64,000 nt of DNA from Haliclona indistincta (GCA_964017065.1 OZ024784.1:7793152-7857151), one strand, 5' to 3'; counted from the stretch's first letter, positions 33,501 through 43,600 are shown. The notes: a model not told the origin generated them from the letters alone. A program made the numbers and translations.

Positions 33501-34340
33501 CTTCGTAGAAGCAGGCAACGTTCTATTGTACATGGGCTTAGTGCTTTCATTGTTATCTGTTATTCTCAATGTGCACAAGTTACTTTCAGAATTCTTGCGT
33601 TGTCTACTGCTACTAATATGGGAAAGAATTACACAATACGTTCTGTGTTTTATAAAGGTGACTATGATTATTTTGGCAGCAATCACTTGCCCTATGCCAT
33701 CCCAGCCATTTTTGTGTTACTATTTGTGGTTGTTCCTCTTCCACTTGTGCTATTTTTGGACCCTTTCTTACTAAAACTTGAAGGAGTCTTGAATCAACGT
33801 GAAGCACTCCAGTCATGTCAACCATGGACTCGATTTAGAATGAAGTTCAAGCCTTTCCTTGACTCATTTCAAGGATGCTTTGGAGATGATACTCGTTACT
33901 TTGCAGGTCTATTTTTTATTTACCGTACAGTTATACATCTCATTTCAATTATCGTAGAAACTAAAGTAAGATTTTATGTGTATCTCGAGCTGATGCTAGT
34001 TGTGATGCTGACAATTCAAGCAGTAATGCAACCATTTGAGAAAAAGTGGCACAATATTGTCTGCAGTTGCATGCTCTTTGTTTTCTTGACCATAAACTCG
34101 CTCGCTATCTCCACCTATCTTCTTTTCTTGAGCAAAAATGATGAACTAGAAATCATTGTAATACAGTGGTTTCAAACTGTTCTTGCTTTTATGCCATTGT
34201 TGATTGGACTATTTGTATTGGGAAAGTGGATATTTCGAATCACTAAATACAAATTCATCCAGCCATCAGATTTTACACAGAGGAGGAGAGGATTTAATCA
34301 TTACATGTCTCTTTCTTTGGATGATCGAGCAGTTTCCTAA
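30570..34340 (+). CDS. large single-exon protein: signal peptide, beta-helix-like ectodomain, multi-pass membrane domain (copy 1)
   Basis: The 1256-residue frame from ATG 30570 has no introns, in contrast to nearly all neighbours. Residues 1-25 are a signal peptide (LVVLQLLLTSLTLSTAVIV). Residues about 25-720 show repeated short strands with Asn ladders and 'GGG/GGA' turns ('NTGGTVLIYNSTF', 'ARGGGGLYIALS', 'AAFGGGLFIACEN', 'NKFGGGGVAIGI', 'ATKGGAIYVHS'), the pattern of right-handed parallel beta-helices of the polymorphic outer-membrane-protein repeat kind. There are dozens of NxS/T sites. A Cys-rich linker follows (CRPGYVLHEGGCVCSASL; 'YREGFLCGTCQNGTSVFFN'). From about residue 850, 8-10 hydrophobic segments alternate with loops ('DPFLLKLEGVL', 'RFRMKFKPFLDSFQGCF'), then a short basic cytosolic tail. 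I know no named family for the whole; a surface receptor or channel is possible. Confidence 0.85.
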   Translation: MGSCVALVVLQLLLTSLTLSTAVIVRIDADNGTNTSDCITGNHSCRTLQYAVTNSYNDDTTFLLLSDLTLLSTVNFTSRHNITITGAAEQPKQLICNCNHSNCGLVFKNCSNLSLQSITVKNCSLESHFHKDLLMKTGVIIENGSGITSLDNFTATKNKGYGTVILNTGGTVLIYNSTFGYNYLKLLEQNQARGGGGLYIALSFDYNSTDCFNSESYYEIIDSNFHNNSIRWSKSFFQDWTASYGGGLDIFVGENAVNNTIIIQTCEFMNNTAAFGGGLFIACENTCVGNLFEIENSTFQYNSNKFGGGGVAIGITSKDSQDLPHGNTVTFQNCSFIKNTAWYGAGTAIYASRQQNDLSENHVNFTNCSWVDNTGVISPAVDLAPGFKDQDDTRFIVMVNFNDCVFRSNRINDYNHESDKSRQFEGNAHKIREHYNVSIRFIQQYHHSGVFLVTKLNVYFSGTNKFQSNIGTALYLSSAQAIFSEYSTTLFINNSGLLGGAVALNAYSRINYYDNVAFNFEANQATKGGAIYVHSIDQRLAFASYTCFLSHCGNFKDSVRKPRNVSFNFVANNATLYNASRGMYLMSSVFACLRSCDFITKTFNSTPQQVFGDIGCLGNFTYDSLNQVTSEGSIAVQVTQSNSTYVNITPGVIFSLPIDIYDSFGNDVTNISIYTAQIDSTCPQSTKIDPAFTNSPVNFIKILGEPETKGTLILSLAGAHDTQVELNFTLSWCRPGYVLHEGGCVCSASLNDTYHYHGIRHCNSSTDSAVIDPGLWVGYTNTTAPTQQYLYTAPCPRAYCKKTNLQLNVSADSLSEYICNGYREGFLCGTCQNGTSVFFNEFYLNCHKNYNCHLGPLFYAVLELLPVSVVFGVIILADISLTSGIAYSTIFVAQMLYSISFTVNGAISEIRGFAFVDYLYGIVDLKFQYISFCLWAGATTLDIQVMKYVSMAYAMLLVICAVLLVNYCNCGKLSKCCLRRSRQRSIVHGLSAFIVICYSQCAQVTFRILALSTATNMGKNYTIRSVFYKGDYDYFGSNHLPYAIPAIFVLLFVVVPLPLVLFLDPFLLKLEGVLNQREALQSCQPWTRFRMKFKPFLDSFQGCFGDDTRYFAGLFFIYRTVIHLISIIVETKVRFYVYLELMLVVMLTIQAVMQPFEKKWHNIVCSCMLFVFLTINSLAISTYLLFLSKNDELEIIVIQWFQTVLAFMPLLIGLFVLGKWIFRITKYKFIQPSDFTQRRRGFNHYMSLSLDDRAVS

Positions 34341-34508
34341 CTAAAAGACCTAGCTATCATAGTTGTACAAATCCCCATTGTAGTGTGTGTGTGTGTGTGA
34401 GTAAAAATTTGTTTTGTTAGAGTGTATAGCTAATATTATTGATAACTGAAAGTGAATTCAGCATTGTGTACAACAGAACGGACGGTTCATTCACCAGTTG
34501 TCGACTCA

Positions 34509-37500
34509 ATGGGGAGCTGTGTAGCACTAGTTGTGCTGCAGCTACTGCTCACTAGCCTCACTCTCTCTACTGCAGTGATAGTTCGTATCGATGCTGATAA
34601 TGGAACAAACACTAGTGACTGTATCACTGGTAACCATTCTTGCCGTACCCTCCAGTATGCTGTCACCAACAGCTACAATGACGACACCACCTTCCTGCTC
34701 CTCTCTGACCTCACACTACTGAGCACAGTCAACTTCACTTCCCGGCACAATATCACTATCACTGGAGCAGCTGGACAACCCAAACAGCTAATCTGTAACT
34801 GTAGCTACAGTCAACAGATACCATGCGGACTAATGTTTGCGAATATCACTAACTTAGCACTCGAGAACATTGCTGTCAAACACTGTGGTATACCAATGAA
34901 TGTTACTACTGAAGGAGAAGATATCACCATAAGAGGCGGAGTCATCATAAAGAATGGAGCTGGTAACATATCTTTAGTTCATTATACTGCATCAGAGAAC
35001 AATGGCTATGGCACAATAATACTGAACACTGGTGGTACTGTACTCATCTATAATTCTTCTTTTAGTTACAACCGTCTTATTTCACCAAATTCAATAGGAG
35101 GTGGTGGTTTGACTATTGTAGTCTCCTATAGTCATACAGAGTCTTCATCAGGAAATGTGTACAACATCATCAAAAGCGTATTCTACAACAACACCATTGA
35201 ACAAAAGAAACACTCATTCAAACAGGTGTATGGAGGCGGTCTCAATGTTGCCTTTGGGATGAATACAACCAACAACAAACTATTGATAAGGAAAAGCAAC
35301 ATAAGCAACAACCAAGCTGTTTCTGGAGGAGGAGGATTGTCTGTTTTCATTGATTCACCGAACAACCTCATCTCAATACAAAGCACTAGTTTCTGTGATA
35401 ATCTCGGGCAGATAGGAACTGGAATGTTCCTTACTTGTGAAGATGGTTGCATCAACAATACGATTAACATTGGGAATTGCGTGTTTGAAAGAAATATTGC
35501 TTCTAAACAAAGAATAGTTATTGGAAAAGGAGGAGGAATGTATTTATCAATTAGTACTTTCCAAAACAGTCTACTTGACAAAAACAACTTCACTTTGTAT
35601 AATTGTATATTCGGTAGCAATGAAGCTACACTAGGCGGTGGAACCTACATCAATTGTGGTCAACAACTTGAGCACAGAGTCAAAAATCAAGTCCACTTTA
35701 TCAACTGCAGCTGGAACGATAACTATGCACCAATCAGTCCAGCTGTGGATGTGTCTCCAGGAATTTCATTTCTAAATCAATCACAATTTGTAGTGGACAT
35801 TAAACTTACAGACTGTCAGTTCTTCAAGAACAAGGTAGACCAGTACAAGTATTACAAAGTTGAACACAGCATGTATATGAGACAGAACACAGGCACATTC
35901 CTGACTATGCAAGTCCCTGTTCAATTCGCAGGAAATACAAGCTTTGTAAACAATTCTGGAACAGCACTTTTTGCCTTATCGTCAGTGATTACATTTTTAG
36001 AAGGCTCAAACATACATTTCCTTTGCAATACTGGTATGTTTGGAGGTGCTATGACTCTCGTGGGGTTCTCATTGCTACAGTATAAAGATAATACAACATT
36101 TCACTTTGACAGAAATTCTGCAACAATAGGAGGAGCCGTAAATGTTCATAGTTTTGACCAACACTTGTCGTTTGCTTCTCATAATTGTTTTTTGTATTTC
36201 TGGAAACAACCTGCCAAACCACGGAGCAAACCTAACAATGTGTACTTCAAATTTGACAGTAACATAGCAACAACTGGAGTTGGCAGTGCAATATACATGA
36301 CTACAATAAGAGCTTGCAGAACAGTATGTGAAGACATTCTTGGACATGTAGATTTCCAAATGAACCCTCTATTCATGGACAGTTGTTTTGGGCATTTCAA
36401 TTTTATTAACTCAGAAAATGATAATATCAGTATTGCAACAGAAGGCTCATATATAATTAAACACAGCTTTGCAATACTTACATTCACACCTGGTATAGCA
36501 TACCAGCTTCCTCTTGATGTACTAGATGACTTCCACAACAATGTGACCAGTGTTACTGTGTATGCAGCACAGCTTGCTAATTGTTCTTCTGACGATATAT
36601 CTATTGATCCAGCATTTACTAACGTTGCCAGTAACACCATCAGAATCCTGGGAATGCCAACCACCACATGTGATCTTGTGTTGACCATTCGTGGACCTCA
36701 CATGATACAAGTGAGTGTCCAGCTCAATCTTACCTGGTGTCGTCCTGGTTATGTATTGAACAACCTACCTGACAAACAGCATCTGAGTAGTTGTGTGTGC
36801 TCTGCATCTCTACCACATCATCACTATAATGGTATTGATTATTGTAATAGTACTACATCAGCAGCTATCATCAACCCAGGGATCTGGGTAGGCTATGAAA
36901 TTGACAACAATAAACAACCAACTCAAGACAACTTGTACACTGCTCCCTGTCCTGCTGCTTACTGTAATTCAACTCTTTTAGAACTTGATATGTCAGCTGA
37001 GCTACTTAGAGAGTACATTTGTGAAACGAACAGACAAGGATTTCTTTGTGGCAATTGCAAGACAAACACATCCGTTTTCTTCAACAGTTATCATCCAAAA
37101 TGTCATCAAAACTACAACTGTGCTCTTGGTCCTTTGTTTTACATTGTCTATGAATTACTACCTATCAGTATAGTCTTCATTGTCATAATTCTGGCTGATA
37201 TTAGCTTGACAAGTGGAGTGGCATACAATGCCATTTTCTTGGCTCAGATATTGACCACAACAAGTTTCTCAGTTGCTGATGCAGTTTATTTTAAACCTTT
37301 CAAATACATTGACTATATTTATGGAATTGTTGACCTGCGATTTGGCCTTTTATTTTGCTTCTGGTCAGGAGCTAGTGCACTGCAGATAAAGGCTATGAAG
37401 TATGTATCTCTGCTGTATGCAATGGGGCTTGTAGTTGTCACTATTACTGTAGTCAACCATTGTAACTGTGCTAGGTTGAGCAGACGTCTCTGTCGTAGAA

Positions 37501-38360
37501 CCAGACAGACTTCAATTGTTCAAGGCATCATTGCTTTCCTGGTCATCTGCTACTCACAGTGTGCTCAAAATGGCTTTAAAATCTTAACAGTTGCCACTGC
37601 TGAGAGTATTGGAAATAATAAAACAAAGCATGTTGTGTACTATGCTGGTAATATCGATTATTTTGATCCTCAGCACTTGCCCTACGCCATTCCTGCTGTT
37701 TTCTTACTCATTGTTGTGGTCATTCCTCTCCCTCTTGTTTTATTCTTTGATCCTTTCCTACTGAAGATTGAAGGGCTCTTGGTCCAGCATCACTTGCTAA
37801 GATCGTGCTTACCATGGACTCAGTTTAGAATGAAGTTCAAGCCTTTCCTTGACTCATTTCAAGGATGTTTTAGAGATGATGCTCGTTACTTTGCAGGTCT
37901 GTTCTTTGTCTATCGTGTGGTGATCTATGTTACTATCATGACAGCTAAGAACACTGTGCAGTTCAACTTGTTCTTGGAAGCAATCTTGATTATCATGCTG
38001 ACAATACAGGCAACAGTTCAGCCATTTGAAAAGAAGTTTAATAATATTCTCTCATGCTTTATGTTTGCTGTTCTACTGCTCATGAACACTCTTACCATTA
38101 GTGTTTATATGCTTGTTTTAACAGAAGGAAATTCGAAAGACACGCAGATACAAGTGATCCAATGCTTTCAGACAATTTTGTGTTGCATTCCACTACTAGT
38201 TGGTCTGGGTATGTGTGGTAGATGGTTGGTGAAGAGAGTGAGCAACTGTGAGCAGACTTCAGCCAGCAGTGCAGCTCTTGATGAGTCACTGTTGCCAGAC
38301 AGAAATATGTCTGGAAGTTACTCTGCAATGGAAGACAGAGCTGGTGCAGCTTTTCGATGA
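34509..38360 (+). CDS. large single-exon protein: signal peptide, beta-helix-like ectodomain, multi-pass membrane domain (copy 2)
   Basis: Tandem paralogue of the preceding gene, 1283 residues from ATG 34509, also without introns. The first 98 or so residues match copy 1 with one change; then identity falls to roughly half. The same architecture is seen: signal peptide, beta-helix-like region with 'GGGGLTIVVS', 'SGGGGLSVFID', 'TLGGGTYINCG', 'MFGGAMTLVGF' and 'TIGGAVNVHSF', Cys-rich linker (CRPGYVLNNL, 'NRQGFLCGNCKTNTSVFFNS'), and a membrane part beginning 'GPLFYIVYELLPISIVFIVI' with the well-kept block 'RMKFKPFLDSFQGCFRDDAR'. The cytosolic tail is longer and different (after 'LVKRVSNCEQTSASS'), rich in Ser and acidic residues, so the two may signal differently. 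Intergenic distance to copy 1 is 168 bases. Confidence 0.85.
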   Translation: MGSCVALVVLQLLLTSLTLSTAVIVRIDADNGTNTSDCITGNHSCRTLQYAVTNSYNDDTTFLLLSDLTLLSTVNFTSRHNITITGAAGQPKQLICNCSYSQQIPCGLMFANITNLALENIAVKHCGIPMNVTTEGEDITIRGGVIIKNGAGNISLVHYTASENNGYGTIILNTGGTVLIYNSSFSYNRLISPNSIGGGGLTIVVSYSHTESSSGNVYNIIKSVFYNNTIEQKKHSFKQVYGGGLNVAFGMNTTNNKLLIRKSNISNNQAVSGGGGLSVFIDSPNNLISIQSTSFCDNLGQIGTGMFLTCEDGCINNTINIGNCVFERNIASKQRIVIGKGGGMYLSISTFQNSLLDKNNFTLYNCIFGSNEATLGGGTYINCGQQLEHRVKNQVHFINCSWNDNYAPISPAVDVSPGISFLNQSQFVVDIKLTDCQFFKNKVDQYKYYKVEHSMYMRQNTGTFLTMQVPVQFAGNTSFVNNSGTALFALSSVITFLEGSNIHFLCNTGMFGGAMTLVGFSLLQYKDNTTFHFDRNSATIGGAVNVHSFDQHLSFASHNCFLYFWKQPAKPRSKPNNVYFKFDSNIATTGVGSAIYMTTIRACRTVCEDILGHVDFQMNPLFMDSCFGHFNFINSENDNISIATEGSYIIKHSFAILTFTPGIAYQLPLDVLDDFHNNVTSVTVYAAQLANCSSDDISIDPAFTNVASNTIRILGMPTTTCDLVLTIRGPHMIQVSVQLNLTWCRPGYVLNNLPDKQHLSSCVCSASLPHHHYNGIDYCNSTTSAAIINPGIWVGYEIDNNKQPTQDNLYTAPCPAAYCNSTLLELDMSAELLREYICETNRQGFLCGNCKTNTSVFFNSYHPKCHQNYNCALGPLFYIVYELLPISIVFIVIILADISLTSGVAYNAIFLAQILTTTSFSVADAVYFKPFKYIDYIYGIVDLRFGLLFCFWSGASALQIKAMKYVSLLYAMGLVVVTITVVNHCNCARLSRRLCRRTRQTSIVQGIIAFLVICYSQCAQNGFKILTVATAESIGNNKTKHVVYYAGNIDYFDPQHLPYAIPAVFLLIVVVIPLPLVLFFDPFLLKIEGLLVQHHLLRSCLPWTQFRMKFKPFLDSFQGCFRDDARYFAGLFFVYRVVIYVTIMTAKNTVQFNLFLEAILIIMLTIQATVQPFEKKFNNILSCFMFAVLLLMNTLTISVYMLVLTEGNSKDTQIQVIQCFQTILCCIPLLVGLGMCGRWLVKRVSNCEQTSASSAALDESLLPDRNMSGSYSAMEDRAGAAFR

Positions 38361-38481
38361 TAAAGCATAGACTGTTATTCTCTTACTGTGTATTAAAAAA
38401 TAACTGTGGTGTTTCTGCACGAGTTCTTAAGAACACATAGACTATTATACGCGTTATAGAAGAGGCGGGGCAAAGAGCTTG

Positions 38482-40067
38482 ATGATGTCGTGGGTTCTTC
38501 GACGCAGTTATTCCTCTTCGGCGTCACAGTATCAACGATACTGCTTGGAACTCGTGAGGTACTCTCTGTATACACTTATATCGACCGTTTACATGTCATT
38601 ATTACAGAAAGCATGATCATGACCACTACCTGTGCACTTTACTACTGCCCAAACACGTGCAGCCTACTGTGTTTGCTCTGCGTGCCTTCAATGTCGAAGT
38701 GGCTATGGTAAGCACCACCGAGAGCCTGGTTTACTAATAAAGTTGTGATATGCTTACATATTCACAGATCAAGGATGTTGTGTCCGAGAAGAACCTTGGG
38801 AAGGTGAGACTGCAGTTCTGGAAAGATGTTGTCACTGGACTCTTCAAGGTTATCTAACTGAGTATGAAAATAATTATGAATAACATGTATAATTTTGCAG
38901 GAGCCGGCACCTACCTGCCCAGATCATCCTGTTGCTCAGGCTTTAGCAATGGTATACTGAGCTGTGATTTGTGTATCATACTGCCAGAAATATTGGTGGG
39001 AATACAATTTTGACTGTTTATATGCTGCGAAGGTTTACTAAGCAGTTCGGTAGCATCCAGTTATGGGGCAATACTTCACACTCAAAACTATGCACCCACA
39101 TGTTGCCTGAGTGACTCATCACTAACAGACACATAATGTTTATTGTTCATAATAGCTGCTAGAACATTGTGAGTGTGTGAACCAAACTAGTTATCACTCA
39201 TGTAGTTACTAATGCAAGAGCGTTGTCATAATGTTTTGTAATCTGTTTCAGGCAATACAGAGACACAGTTTGTCCAAGCTCTGGCTAATTAGATTGCTGG
39301 AAGAAAGGGAAAAAGATCTTAACCGCTCTGTCTTTCTCACTACTGCTGCTATGGAGGGTTATGCTGAAAACACATTCTCATCTTTGTTGTATTTAACACT
39401 AGAGGCTCTTGGTAAGTGTACCACACAACACAGCCATCAATAGCAATTTTTATGTACTCAGATATAAAGAATATTGATGCTGATCATGCGGGGAGTCATA
39501 TTGGCAAGGCAGAGGGTGTTGTAACAGTGCTAAGAGCTAGTAGCTACCACAGATTACATAAGTCTGTGTTTATTCCAATGGACATTCTTGCTCGAGTGAG
39601 TGATTGAGGTGATGACCATGCAGTGGGCTCTGTATCATGTCTGTAGCATGGTGCATGTCAGGAAGACCTCTTACGTGGAAACATGTCCAAACAAGTAGAA
39701 GACAGTATTTGGGACTTTGCCTGTTTAGCTGATGCACATCTTAAGAAGGTATTATGCGGACGTAGATTGTCAGGGACAAAATCTCATTTTCTGTGAATGT
39801 GTTGTTTTGCTGTAGGCGCGTTCTATCGAGGACACAATCAATAAGCAAGCTAAGAAAGCTCTTTTACCAGCTGTAAGTTACTGATATTGTACAATATCAC
39901 TGTGCTGTAATCTGTTGCACTGTACATTTTGTTTGCAGGTTGCTTGCGATTCATTTTTGAAAAAACTGGCCGCAGCTAGATTTAATCCATTTGATCAAAA
40001 ATTGAGTGTTAGAAACTCTCTTTTACCTATTTCACTGCTTGTAAAATCATTGAAAAGAACATACTAA
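38482..40067 (+). CDS. NDUFAF6: NDUFAF6, complex I assembly factor (squalene/phytoene synthase fold)
   Basis: NDUFAF6 is a mitochondrial member of the squalene/phytoene synthase fold needed for assembly of respiratory complex I (ND1 module). ATG 38482 or 38485 gives an Arg/Ser-rich presequence '[17 protein letters not shown]', then 'RYCLELVR'. Exon 2 (38608-38707) gives '[15 protein letters not shown]' and '[14 protein letters not shown]'. Later exons give '[17 protein letters not shown]', '[18 protein letters not shown]', '[17 protein letters not shown]', '[15 protein letters not shown]', '[20 protein letters not shown]' and 'ADAHLKKARS'. The C-terminal '[16 protein letters not shown]' before TAA matches the family end. 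As in other NDUFAF6, the Asp-rich catalytic motifs of true phytoene synthases are not kept, so it is not expected to be an enzyme. Confidence 0.93.
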
Positions 40068-40626
40068 TTAATTTTATGGCAGTTGACGCAGGAATTAGAC
40101 AGAAAATATTATGCTACCAGAACATGCACAATATTGTATTCTGTCAAGTGGCCAGGTATAAGCTAGCTAGCACATGGAAGTGAGATGTCATTCTAGGTCT
40201 TGTGCACTCACAGTAACCAGATGTCCCTCCCTCCCTCCCCCCTTAAGCAGGTGGACATGTGATGACGACAAGTGGTTCCAAGTTTCCTTCACTATCAGAC
40301 CAGAATAAGATTGATGCGCTCCCGGCTTGGACCCATTGCACAGTTGCACTGTAGTTAATGATCATTGACTGGAGTATGTGGTGTATATGTGCTCAAGGCT
40401 GGGGTTATTAGTGGTTATTTTCCCCAGAGTTCTTTTATCCTTAGGTTAGGCTGCCCTTCTGGATTTTCCCTGGATAGTGGTGGGCACAGCTATTCAATAA
40501 TATTTAAGATATTTTGCCCCCAGCCTTTCTAAGTCGAAGTAATGTGTTGAGTGGGTGCACAGCAGCCCCCCCCCCCACCACACACACATGGTGTCTTAGT
40601 AGGGAGTGTACAGTATGATCATTATC
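40068..40626. other. intergenic region upstream of the second GOT2 gene
   Basis: About 560 bases without a recognised exon. It includes a C-rich run (CCCTCCCTCCCCCC near 40230), a poly-C tract followed by CACACACA near 40568-40590, and otherwise unremarkable sequence. The promoter of the second GOT2 presumably lies at its right end, where CG dinucleotides become common (ACGCGCGCACGTGGACG at 40668-40684). Confidence 0.4.
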
Positions 40627-43600
40627 ATGCAGGACGCATGTCTGGGAGACAAAATATCTCAGCCTCGTACGCGCGCACGTGGACGAGGATCGTCCTTCAT
40701 TTACATTTTTTACGCGGCAGCAGCTCTGATGGCGGAGTTGTGAGCAACCATTATATAATTTGTCTGTGTTGAAATAAATCAAACATTATTACAGCAGTGG
40801 ATGGTGGTCTCACGTGGAGATAGGTCCTCCAGACGCCATTTTCGGCCTAGTGGAGGCTTTCAAGAATGACCCTCGCTCGAAAAAAGTTAATCTTGGCATA
40901 GGTGTCTATACTGACGACAAAGGCGATCCCTACGTTTTCCCAGTGGTTAGAAAGGTGAACAAGATTAGGTCTGGAATGCCGAATCGAAAGAAGTGACTGT
41001 ATTGCAGGTCGAGAAAGAGGTGCAGCAAAGAGAATTGGACAAGGAGTACGCCGGCATTTTGGGCTATTCCGTCTTTACTCAAGCAGCGATTGAACTTGTG
41101 CTTGGCAAGGACGACAAACATGTGCAAGACCACCTGGTCAGCAAGCAGGTGTCTATTGATTTTCAATGTGACTGTCTCTGTACAGTATGCTTCAGCACAA
41201 ACAGTTGCAGGCACAGGTGCACTCAGAGTAATGGGTGGATTTCTGGTGAGCATCAAGTCATACCGTTGCTCATTCATTTTTACTTTCATTTGTCAGAAAA
41301 AATTCTACCCATACTCAAAAACTATCTATCTTTCTGACCATACATGGCCCAATCATCCACAAATATTCAGGTACTCATTCTTGTGTCACACTATTAATAT
41401 ACGTACCATATATTATAGAGATGCCGGGTTAGACATCAAGTACTATCACTACTATGATCCCAAGACCTGTGGATTTAATGCTGAAGCAGCATATGCTGAT
41501 CTGAAGGTTTATACTTGTTTATATAGGACCAGCTTCATATTATCACATCATTTCCAGAGTATTCCAGAACACTCTATAGTGTTGTTTCAAGCGTGTGGTC
41601 ATAATCCCACAGGAGTGGATCCCAATGTACAGAGTTATCATTGTTGTTATGATGTTACTATGCTTGCATAATAGATGGAGGAATGGACTGAAATATCACG
41701 TATTTGCAAGGCAAGTTTTATTACTAGTACATTCATGGAATGGCAGGGGTGAGCCTGAGCATTGATATAATTTAGCCTTGTTAGTGTATAACATAAATTA
41801 TAATAATTTAGCCTTGTTAGTGTATAACATAAATTATATTTATTATTTGCACCAGGTTATGTGGTGAGTCCAGATTATTTTTAGTAGATAAGTCTGTATT
41901 ATGTGAACACCAGTTTCACCACAGATTTCTGTGCTATAATGTTAATATTTAACAGCGCTAATGGGTTTGTTGATGGTGAATAGAATCAGTGCAGATATGG
42001 TGCAGTTTCTCCAATTATCTCTTGCTGAGTGTATTCCTTGCCTAGGCGTCATGGGAACAATGTTGTACCGGAAGATGAGATGAGTGACTTTTGTCAGATG
42101 GGTGACTTCCTCGGTCTCCTCACTCACTGCAGGCTCTACTGCTATCACATACGAGCTCATTAGACGTACCTAAGTTACTGTTTGCTCTGTTGCAGCTACT
42201 GCTTTCCGCCGGCGTCTCCGGTAGGCCCTTTGATATTCTTTTTGTCGCTTCACGTCCGCTTTCGCGTTCATCGGGCGACTTTCTGGTAAGCTTAGCGGCC
42301 TTGTCGTGTAAAGTTGTTGCTTTTCAGGTGTCTCTGATCTCTGTTGTTGTCGTCCCTGAGTCATCTGCGTCATTGCCAGAATGCCAGGTAATACCAGCTT
42401 GTTTGAAACCAAGCACCAATTATAATGTGCGCACGTGCTAAAGAGGGCGTTTCCTAGTTCTCGGGAACATTGAAAAGGACAAACGCTACCCCGTGACAGA
42501 TAGCCAGCCAGATAGATACATTCCCCGCCGCGTGGGCCATTGTGCCAATCAATGTGGGGCTCGCTCAGGCTCGCCCCAATTAATTTTTATTACCTGTGCT
42601 CAGTATGTGCAAGGGTTATGCATTTGTGTCTGTCTATTATGTGTACATATAATTATGTGTGTCGTCAAAAACATGCTTGTTTACGTCTAACAATATACCG
42701 CTCGAAATTCGCTGCAAAAATGCACTTTGCAGCTTCTTCACTGAATTTATAGTCCTATGAAGATGTTTTCTGTGCTGACAAGCCTTGCTTGAGTGTCTAA
42801 TTCATGGCTTTCTAAAGCTTCATGTCCTTGTAAGAGCAATTTACAGTATTGTGGGTGTGTCACCCAACCTTCTATCCATATCATCCTGGCCTGCACTCAG
42901 TCTCACATGTACCGTACATCAAAGCCATGGTTAAGCTTCTTGAGGCCTTCGATCATAGGGTATCAGGGCCTTCTGTGATGTGCCAATCAACTGTTAGTCT
43001 GTTATGTTAGTGCATGTATGGTAGCTATGCTATCATCAATTTATCTGGATCGAGCTGTCTATGCTAGTTGTTGCAGTATTGCTGGAGTAGTCGTGTACTA
43101 ACTATGTAGATTCACATGGGTATGTGTTCATTATAACTCTAGTTTCTCATTTATTCTCATCACAAAGGAGCGACAACATTTCATTGTCATGGATGTTGTC
43201 TATCAAGGATTTGCCTCAGGAGATCTCGAAGAAGACGTAGCTGGAGTACGCAAGTTAGTTCAAGATGGACACAAACTTGGAATATGTCAGTCTTTCTCTA
43301 AGAATATGGGGCTATATGGTAAGCAGTTACTCATGTGGAACAGAGTAGACACTCATCTCATTCCAGGAGAGCGTGTTGGAGCAGCCACCATCTTGTGTTC
43401 CAATGAAGAGGAGAAGAAAGCGGTTGAGTCTCAGATGAAGATCATCATTAGACCAATGTACTCCAACCCTCCCATCAATGGAGCAAGGATTGCTACTGAG
43501 ATACTCAACAACCCTACCCATCGAGCTGAGTGGTGAGTGAATCAGTGCATCAAGAGCTCTGGAATGAACTCTTGTTATCAGGCAGCAACAGTTGAAAGAA

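Noticed and set aside
40504..40782. Minus-strand frame of 92 codons across the start of the second GOT2
   Set aside because: Overlaps a promoter and first exon with better support; includes translated poly-C/CA tracts.
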